From: Opitutia bacterium
GTDB lineage: Bacteria > Verrucomicrobiota > Verrucomicrobiia > Opitutales > JABJCN01
Assembly: GCA_018668635.1 (NCBI GenBank)
Contig: JABJCN010000061.1
Coordinates: 1-41,428, forward strand
DNA: 41,428 nt
Reading direction: 5' to 3'
Within the stretch, counting starts at the first letter, position 1. The number at the start of each line of letters is the position of its first letter. Under the pieces are notes generated by a model. The model had not been told where the DNA came from and made no database searches. It worked only from the letters and a program-made list of their open reading frames with translations. Position numbers and translations under genes: made by a program. Below are positions 35,641 through 41,428 of the stretch, piece after piece.

Positions 35641-37179
35641 ATGAAAAGCTCAATTAAGAAACGAAGTATTTTCGGGGCGTTCCTTGCCCTTTGCATTTCA
35701 TTCCTCGTTGCTTCCATCGCCACGGCTGAAGAGCCCCGGGGCGAATCGAGGGATCGCGATGATTCAAAAGCCCGTGACTCACGGCCTTCATGGGGTTCCT
35801 CCATGAGGGAGAGATGGAACAACATGAGTGAGGAGGAACGCAAACAAATGCGTCAACGTCTTGAAGGAATGCGTGAAGCCTGGCAACGGAATCGAAGTGG
35901 TGGCAAGCCCGGTGGAGACCACGGCAAACCCGGTGGTCCCCCGCACGGTCGTCCGAATTTTAAACATGGCGATCCCTTTGGACCTTCCCACGGTCGTCCC
36001 GGTGGAGACCACGGCAAGCATGGTGGTGATCACGGAAAGTCCTCCCATGGCAAACCCGGCAGTGACCATGGCAAACCTTCCCACGGTCGTTCAGGTGGAG
36101 ACCACGGTGGCAAACCCGGCGGTGACCACGGCAAAGCATCCCAAGGCCGCCCCGGTGGTGACCACGGCAAATCAGGCGGACCCCCGCATGGCCGCTCGGA
36201 TTTTAAACATGGCGATCCCTTTGGACCACCGCACGGTCGCCCCGGCGGCGATCATGGAAAGTCCTCCCATGGCAAGCCCGATAATAATTCAAGGGGTAAC
36301 CATGGATCAAAAGACCGTGATACCAAGGGTGGTTGGCATGACAAACACGGCGGTCACAGTTCAGGACATCCATGGGGTTCCTCCATGAGGGAGAGATTGC
36401 ATAACATGAAGGATAGATGGAACAACATGAGCGATCGGGAACGCCATGATGTGGTTCAAGGTATCCGGAAACGTTTTGAAAGCATGCGTGAAGCCTGGGA
36501 AGGCAATCGCAGTGACCGTGGTCATGGAAGCAGTGGCCATCACAGTCGCAGTGGATTTTCACAAGGTCGTCCTGGCAGCAAGCATGGACATGATCATGCC
36601 AAATCTTCCCATGGACGTCCCGACGGAAATCACGGCAAGTCCCGTTGCCCTCAGGCCCGCCCCGGTGGACATGGTGGCAAACCCGGTCCTCAATTTGGTC
36701 CTCCCCGTGGTCGTGGTCCCGGCGGTCCCGGTCATATGAGCCAGGGTGGCAAGCGTGGCGGCCCTCCTCGTGGTGGTCCTCAGGCCCGCCCCGGTGGACA
36801 TGGTGGCAAACCCGGTCCTCAATTTGGTCCTCCCCGTGGTCGTGGTCCCGGCGGTCCCGGTCATATGAGCCAGGGTGGCAAGCGTGGCGGCCCTCCTCGT
36901 GGTGGTCCCCAGGCCTGCCCCGGTGGACATGGCGGTAAACCCGGTCCTCAATTTGGTCCTCTCCGTGGTCGTGGTCCCGGCGGTCCCGGTCATATGAGCC
37001 AGGGTGGCAAGCGTGGCGGCTCTCCTCGTGGTGGTCCTCAGGCCCGCCCCGGTGGACATGGCGGCAAACCCGGTCCTCAATTTGGTCCTCCCCGTGGTCG
37101 TGGTCCCGGCGGTCCCGGTCACATGAGCCCGGGTGGCAAACGTGGCGGCCCTCAGCACAGGGGGAAACCTCGCAGGTAA
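35641..37179 (+). CDS. Secreted Gly/His/Pro-rich repeat protein with DUF3106-like helices
   Basis: 512 aa. A signal peptide (cut near ATAEE) is followed by a helical hairpin MRERWNNMSEEERKQMRQRL resembling DUF3106 hairpins. Next come Gly-His-rich 'GGDHGKxxHGKP' stretches, a second copy of the helical hairpin (SSMRERLHNMKDRWNNMSDR), and a C-terminal array of four 43-residue units (QARPGGHGGKPGPQFGPPRG...). It is low complexity, strongly basic and His-rich, so metal or polyanion binding is possible; there is no enzymatic motif. A hairpin terminator follows directly. The repeats and the composition are certain; the role is unknown. Confidence 0.82.
   Translation: MKSSIKKRSIFGAFLALCISFLVASIATAEEPRGESRDRDDSKARDSRPSWGSSMRERWNNMSEEERKQMRQRLEGMREAWQRNRSGGKPGGDHGKPGGPPHGRPNFKHGDPFGPSHGRPGGDHGKHGGDHGKSSHGKPGSDHGKPSHGRSGGDHGGKPGGDHGKASQGRPGGDHGKSGGPPHGRSDFKHGDPFGPPHGRPGGDHGKSSHGKPDNNSRGNHGSKDRDTKGGWHDKHGGHSSGHPWGSSMRERLHNMKDRWNNMSDRERHDVVQGIRKRFESMREAWEGNRSDRGHGSSGHHSRSGFSQGRPGSKHGHDHAKSSHGRPDGNHGKSRCPQARPGGHGGKPGPQFGPPRGRGPGGPGHMSQGGKRGGPPRGGPQARPGGHGGKPGPQFGPPRGRGPGGPGHMSQGGKRGGPPRGGPQACPGGHGGKPGPQFGPLRGRGPGGPGHMSQGGKRGGSPRGGPQARPGGHGGKPGPQFGPPRGRGPGGPGHMSPGGKRGGPQHRGKPRR
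36652..37167 (+). repeat. Four tandem 129-bp repeats
   Basis: Copies start at 36652, 36781, 36910 and 37039, exactly 129 bases apart, keeping the reading frame (43 codons). Copies 1-3 are nearly identical at the base level, with single changes (R to C, P to L, P to S); the end of copy 4 has diverged. Recent expansion by slippage or recombination is likely. Confidence 0.95.
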
Positions 37180-37201
37180 TTATTTATTCCATTTGTTTTG
37201 G

Positions 37202-37234
37202 AAATGGCGAACCGCTTCAGCAGTTCGCCATTTT
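37202..37234. terminator. Bidirectional hairpin terminator
   Basis: An 11-base perfect stem AAATGGCGAAC / GTTCGCCATTT (37202-37212, 37223-37233) with a 10-base loop, flanked by A/T runs on both sides. It lies between the convergent repeat-protein gene and tolC and can serve both. Confidence 0.85.
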
Positions 37235-37287
37235 CACTTAAAACCTGTGTCGGCTGACAGGGGAATCTGCCCCATCTTTCTGTTGGT

Positions 37288-38655
37288 CTACAACTTTATC
37301 TCATCCCCGGTTGCGGCCAGAAGATACAATTGTGAGAAATTTTTCTGAGCGGAGGCGTTCAAATACAAGAGTTCAACTTCCTCCAGGGCATTCATGGCCT
37401 GGAGCGCCTCAAGGGGAAGTCCCTGATTCTCGAAGATTCGTTCCTGACTCAACTCAAAGGCTTTACGAGCCCGGGCAACGGCCCTTTTAAGAAACTCAAC
37501 CTGTTTCCGGGCTGCACGGTATTGGCTTAGTGCCAGGTTGACATCGGCAATGATATCCGCCTCCACCTGGTCTTCACGGGCCTTGGCTACGCGCAGACGT
37601 GATTCCTGAGTCTCTTTCCTGGCCAAGTTGGTGAAACCAAGGTTGTCCAGTTGCCAATAGACTGCCACAAAAGATTCTGTTCGATCTCTGTAGTTCGAAA
37701 CTGAACCGGAAGGTCCACCCTTGTAACGGTTGTCCGAGTAACTGACGCCAACCTTTGGCAACAGCATTCCCAGGGTCTCCCGTTTGTAATTCGATTCCTC
37801 GACTTTGGCCAGGGCCTTGTAGCGTTTGATTTCCGGACGATTGGCCAGGGCCTTCCTGATCAGGGATCCCAATTCCGGTTCAGCTGGAAAGAGATTCAAG
37901 GGGACGATCATGGAATCCAATGGCTCCAACTCCACCTCTTCATTCAATCGAAGAAGCTGCACCAGACGACCAGAAGCAGCTGCTGCCCGGACATTGGCTG
38001 ATTCCAGCTTGTTTTGCTGGATCAAGGATTCAACTGCGGCCCGTTCGGCATCTGCCTGGAGACCTTCCCCTGCCTTGGCGAAATCAGCGGTGGCCTTCTC
38101 GATATTCCCTGCATTGCCTGCGGTTTCACCGGCAATCACCAGGTTGCGCTTGGATTGCACCAACTCGTAGTAGGCAGCGGTGACTTCCAACGCAAGATTC
38201 TGCCGGGTTTCGGTTTCTTCTTCCTTGGCAGCCTCAAGCTTTTGACTGGCAGCCAAGGGCTGGAAAATCCCTTCTGCCAAATCCAGTTCAAGTGACAATC
38301 CCGGTCGGGGTGCCAGGCCTGAACCAATGGTTCCCAATCCTAGACCACGGGATTCAGTTGTTCGATCCACATCCGTTATCGATCCGTCCGTGTTCTGCAG
38401 GATTCCGTTCTGGTCTGTTGAACTGAACCCTGCCCTAATCGTCGGCAACCATTGATACACAGCCGAATTATTATCAATTTCAGCCTGTCGCACCCTTTCG
38501 AGTTGAATCGCAAGCCCGGTATTTTGCTCGTTGGCCAACCGGAGGGCGCTTTTCAAATCGATTTGCATCACCTTGGAATGTGCCGAATAGGTCAATAGTC
38601 CGGATACGACCATCATCAATGTTGGCAGGGCGGTGGGGAAATATTTTGTTCTCAT
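37288..38655 (-). CDS. tolC: TolC-family outer-membrane efflux protein
   Basis: 455 aa with a signal peptide. Two OEP repeats of long helices are visible: LKSALRLANEQNTGLAIQLE starts the first, RKALANRPEIKRYKALAKVE the second, each followed by a strand (YQWLPTIRAGFSST; LLPKVGVSYSDNRY). It forms the outer-membrane channel for the RND pump encoded just upstream; the gap is only six bases. Start ATG at 38655. The usual third member, a periplasmic adaptor, would lie beyond the right edge. Confidence 0.92.
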   Translation of the reverse strand: MRTKYFPTALPTLMMVVSGLLTYSAHSKVMQIDLKSALRLANEQNTGLAIQLERVRQAEIDNNSAVYQWLPTIRAGFSSTDQNGILQNTDGSITDVDRTTESRGLGLGTIGSGLAPRPGLSLELDLAEGIFQPLAASQKLEAAKEEETETRQNLALEVTAAYYELVQSKRNLVIAGETAGNAGNIEKATADFAKAGEGLQADAERAAVESLIQQNKLESANVRAAAASGRLVQLLRLNEEVELEPLDSMIVPLNLFPAEPELGSLIRKALANRPEIKRYKALAKVEESNYKRETLGMLLPKVGVSYSDNRYKGGPSGSVSNYRDRTESFVAVYWQLDNLGFTNLARKETQESRLRVAKAREDQVEADIIADVNLALSQYRAARKQVEFLKRAVARARKAFELSQERIFENQGLPLEALQAMNALEEVELLYLNASAQKNFSQLYLLAATGDEIKL

Positions 38656-38661
38656 TCTGGC

Positions 38662-41428
38662 TTAGAGTGCAGGTTGCGATTGAATATTTGTGGTCGGTGA
38701 TTTTTTAACCAGGGCAAACACGCAGGGTATCAGGAACAGGGTTAATAATGCGGAGACGAGCATGCCACCAATCACCGCGCGCGCGAGCGGCACCATGGCC
38801 TCATTGCCCGGCAGCAATGAAAAGGCAAATGGGGAGAGGGATGCCATCAGGGTAAGCGAAGTCATCAGGATTGGCCTTACCCGGATCCGGGCCGCTGTAT
38901 AGGCCGCCTCAAAAGGCGTCTTCCCTTGCTTTAGCTGCTGGTTGGCAAACTCAACCAGCAATATGCTGTTGTTCACGACGACCCCAATCAGCATAAGGGT
39001 ACCCATGAGGCTTTGAATATTGAGGTTTGTCCCGGTAATAAAAAGCATAAGTACAACCCCGGCCATGGCCAGTGGCACGGCCAGCATGATGATCAGGGGG
39101 TCCACAACGGACTTAAACTGGGCCATGAGGACAAGAAAGACAAGTATGGAGGCGACAATAAGTCCGAATCCGATATTGGAAATACCTTCTCGCATGGCCA
39201 TTACCGGTCCCTGCAGGGAAACGGTCACGCCCGGAGGAAGTTTATCCTTAATGTCCTGCAGACGTTTTTCCACATCCTTAACGACAGAACCGAGATCCCT
39301 GTCCTCCACGTTTACATATACATTATTGACACGTGAAATATCTGCATGGGCAATTTCTCCGGGTATATTGACCCTTTTTAGAGTGGCTACGCTGGAAAGT
39401 GGTATGGTTGACGGACCTTCCTCTGTCTGGATTCGAAGGGGGAGGTTTTTTAATTCATCGAATGAATTCGCTTCATTATCTCCCAGTTGTACACCGATAA
39501 AGAAGTCCTTGCCTGATTTGGGGTCGACCCAGATCATGGGTTTGTTGCTGGTACTGGACCCATAGGCAGTGAGTACATTCCTGGCGACTTCCTCCTGGGA
39601 TAATCCGTAAAAAGCCGCCTTGGTGCGATCCACCTCTATATCAAGTTGTGGATAATCAAGCATCTGTGCGATCTGGATATCGACTGCCCCGGGTATGTCC
39701 TTTACCGCAGCTTCAATGATTTCAGCAGCTTCCCGGCCGGTTGCCAGTGAACCGGTCTTGATCTCAATGTCAATCGGGCTCGGCGCGCCTTCATTGAGGG
39801 CTGCATTCACAATGCCCCCTGTTACGAAGAGGAACTTCTCCATGGGGAATTGTTCAACCCATTTTGCACGCAGGTCCTTCACATAATCCAGCGTGGCCTT
39901 GGAGCGGCTGCCTTTACGGAGATTGACAATCACGTAAGCGGTATCCGGACCGGAGTTGGAACTCAGGATGGTGGAAAATCCAGCACCCTTGCCGACAGGC
40001 ATGCCGATATTGGAAATAATGGACTGCACCTCATCCCCCGGGATGGTGTCCTTGATGGATTCCTCGAGTTTTGCCACCAGTTCCTCGGTTTTTTCAAGAC
40101 GTGTCCCCGGAATGGTTTTGACCCGGACTTCAAAGGTGCCGGCATCCACATCCGGAAACAATTCGCTGCCCAGTGCCGGTACCAGGAAAAAACAACCGGC
40201 GGTTGCACCGGCGATCGCAGCCACAGTGAGGAAACCTCCACGCATTGCCTTGGTTAAAGCGCCGGAATAAAATCCACCTTCACTGGGTCGGGTATCAGCA
40301 TCTTGTGAAGCATCCTTTTTCTTATCCTTTCCCAGAAATCGAGAACAAAAGGTGGGTGCTACTGTCATTGCTATGAAGTAGGAGGCGGCAATGGTCATAA
40401 CCGCGGCCAATGACAGGGGGAGGAACAAAAACTTGATCATCCCAGTCAGGAATATCGCCGGTACAAATACCGCCAGGGTTGTGATTGTTCCAGCAAGTAC
40501 AGGAGCTGCGACTTCCCGGGTGCCTTCATCGGCTGCAGTCTTTGGATCCTTCCCCATTGCCCGGTGCCGCATGATGTTTTCCACAACCACAATTCCAGCA
40601 TCAACAACTGTGCCAACCGCGAGTGCAAGCCCCCCAAGGGTCATTACATTGATCGTTTCGCCGGTGAAGAAAAAGCCGAGGATACCGGTTAAAATGGATA
40701 GAGGCAACATGAGCAGTACCGCAATGGATGCCCGAAGTTTCCGCAGAAAGCAGACAACAATTATGATCACTAGAATCCCCCCCAGGAAAACCTGGTTCTT
40801 TAAATTGGAAATTGCACTGCGAATGTAGGTGGATTGATCGCTGACCAGGTCGACCTGGGTGACTTCCGGTATTTCACCACGCTTTTTCATCCGAGGGATT
40901 TCTTCTGCGATCCCCTTTCGAATACGATCAACAACCTGAATAGTGTTTTCCCCGGGTTCACGAAGCAGTGGCACGTAAACGGAGCGGCTACCGTTTACGC
41001 GAACGATGTTGTATTGTAGTTCTGCATCATCCTTGGTTTCTCCAAGATCCTTTATAAATATCGGTTGTCCATCCCTTACTGTTACAACGACATCGTCAAT
41101 ATCCTCAGTCGATTGCAGGGTGTTTACCGGATGGAGCTGGTAGTCAAGGTCACCCACCTTCATGTTTCCTCCGGCAAGGACCAGATTTTGCCGGGTCAGG
41201 GCATCGACCACATCCGTGAACGCGAGATTATGGGCCTCGAGCTTGGAGGGATCAATGTAAGTCATTACCTGGCGGAACTTGCCACCAAAAGGGTGGGGGA
41301 TTTGCACGCCCTTTAATCCACCCATTTTATTCCGGACCGCGTAGTAACCAATGGTATAAAGCTGGGATTCACTGAGGCCCTCACCGGAAATTGCCCCCAG
41401 CATTACTGGCATATTTGAGGGTTCACTA
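38662..41428 (-). CDS. RND efflux transporter permease (N-terminus beyond window)
   Basis: AcrB/HAE-family inner-membrane pump. At least 922 residues are present and the frame is open at the right edge, so about 100-130 N-terminal residues are missing. Seen: porter-domain segment LDYQLHPVNTLQSTEDIDDV, TM4 signature LALAVGTVVDAGIVVVENIM, then RPILMTSLTLMASLSPFAFS and a C-terminal TM bundle. In TM4 the paired acidic residues of AcrB (D407-D408) appear as D-A, so only one of the two proton-relay aspartates is kept. Substrate unknown (drugs, lipids or metals); it is an operon with tolC. Confidence 0.92.
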   Translation of the reverse strand, partial: SEPSNMPVMLGAISGEGLSESQLYTIGYYAVRNKMGGLKGVQIPHPFGGKFRQVMTYIDPSKLEAHNLAFTDVVDALTRQNLVLAGGNMKVGDLDYQLHPVNTLQSTEDIDDVVVTVRDGQPIFIKDLGETKDDAELQYNIVRVNGSRSVYVPLLREPGENTIQVVDRIRKGIAEEIPRMKKRGEIPEVTQVDLVSDQSTYIRSAISNLKNQVFLGGILVIIIVVCFLRKLRASIAVLLMLPLSILTGILGFFFTGETINVMTLGGLALAVGTVVDAGIVVVENIMRHRAMGKDPKTAADEGTREVAAPVLAGTITTLAVFVPAIFLTGMIKFLFLPLSLAAVMTIAASYFIAMTVAPTFCSRFLGKDKKKDASQDADTRPSEGGFYSGALTKAMRGGFLTVAAIAGATAGCFFLVPALGSELFPDVDAGTFEVRVKTIPGTRLEKTEELVAKLEESIKDTIPGDEVQSIISNIGMPVGKGAGFSTILSSNSGPDTAYVIVNLRKGSRSKATLDYVKDLRAKWVEQFPMEKFLFVTGGIVNAALNEGAPSPIDIEIKTGSLATGREAAEIIEAAVKDIPGAVDIQIAQMLDYPQLDIEVDRTKAAFYGLSQEEVARNVLTAYGSSTSNKPMIWVDPKSGKDFFIGVQLGDNEANSFDELKNLPLRIQTEEGPSTIPLSSVATLKRVNIPGEIAHADISRVNNVYVNVEDRDLGSVVKDVEKRLQDIKDKLPPGVTVSLQGPVMAMREGISNIGFGLIVASILVFLVLMAQFKSVVDPLIIMLAVPLAMAGVVLMLFITGTNLNIQSLMGTLMLIGVVVNNSILLVEFANQQLKQGKTPFEAAYTAARIRVRPILMTSLTLMASLSPFAFSLLPGNEAMVPLARAVIGGMLVSALLTLFLIPCVFALVKKSPTTNIQSQPAL

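Noticed and set aside
36559-37158. 199-codon antisense frame and Trp-rich alternative frames in the repeat gene
   Set aside because: By-products of the 129-bp repeats and GC-skewed Gly/Pro codons; they repeat with the same period.
37251-37275. Second small hairpin (GGGG...CCCC) after the repeat gene
   Set aside because: Only a four-base stem; too weak to call beside the strong 11-base terminator.

Overview
The window looks like a chromosomal piece of a PVC-superphylum bacterium, most likely Verrucomicrobiota. This rests on family content: DUF1080, DUF6797 and DUF1501 proteins, PQQ-like and sorbosone-type propellers, exported sulfatase and sialidase, a PhyH dioxygenase, and a KLC-type TPR protein remnant. 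Base composition is near 50% GC. I see no rRNA, tRNA, CRISPR array or transposase.

Layout. (1) Positions 1-10336, minus strand: a tight co-directional run rlmN, cupin, SDR, beta-carbonic anhydrase, PhyH dioxygenase and GH33 sialidase, then one enormous exported protein that is still open at the left edge (at least 1832 aa). That protein joins a sialidase, two SGNH/SASA acetylesterases and an SGSH-like sulfatase in one reading frame. (2) 10384-17948: a PQQ-like propeller, an S8 protease, a decayed TPR gene, a DUF1080 lipid-free secreted protein, an oxidoreductase tail remnant, an LRR protein, an RRM protein and a secreted sugar-isomerase-like protein. (3) 17956-22126, minus: a nucleotide-sugar pair, consisting of a divergent GalU-like nucleotidyltransferase and a GHMP kinase fused to a UDPGP-type pyrophosphorylase (the reverse order of the known Fkp fusion). 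(4) 22223-25813, plus: LsrG-like, RidA-like, HflK, HflC and PIG-L deacetylase, with translational overlaps. An IMPase-family gene faces them. (5) 26837-27404: a graveyard of two gene tails (SHD1-like, DUF1501). (6) 27405-35521: a PVC-style periplasmic oxidation cluster with a PA14-DUF6797 propeller protein, a tandem DUF1080 protein, a cytochrome c with five CXXCH motifs and a second propeller. (7) 35641-37179: a secreted Gly/His-rich protein with four 129-bp tandem repeats. (8) 37288-41428, minus: TolC and an RND pump, cut by the right edge.

Working together. Region 1 reads as outer-surface attack on sialylated, O-acetylated and sulfated glycans (mucin- or glycosaminoglycan-like). The DUF1080 proteins, the isomerase-like protein and the cytochrome/propeller cluster fit the 3-keto-glycoside oxidation/hydrolysis route known in Bacteroides, although the only Gfo/Idh/MocA oxidoreductase here is a fragment. 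The kinase-pyrophosphorylase pair could recycle a freed monosaccharide into a nucleotide sugar. These links are inference from family membership and proximity.
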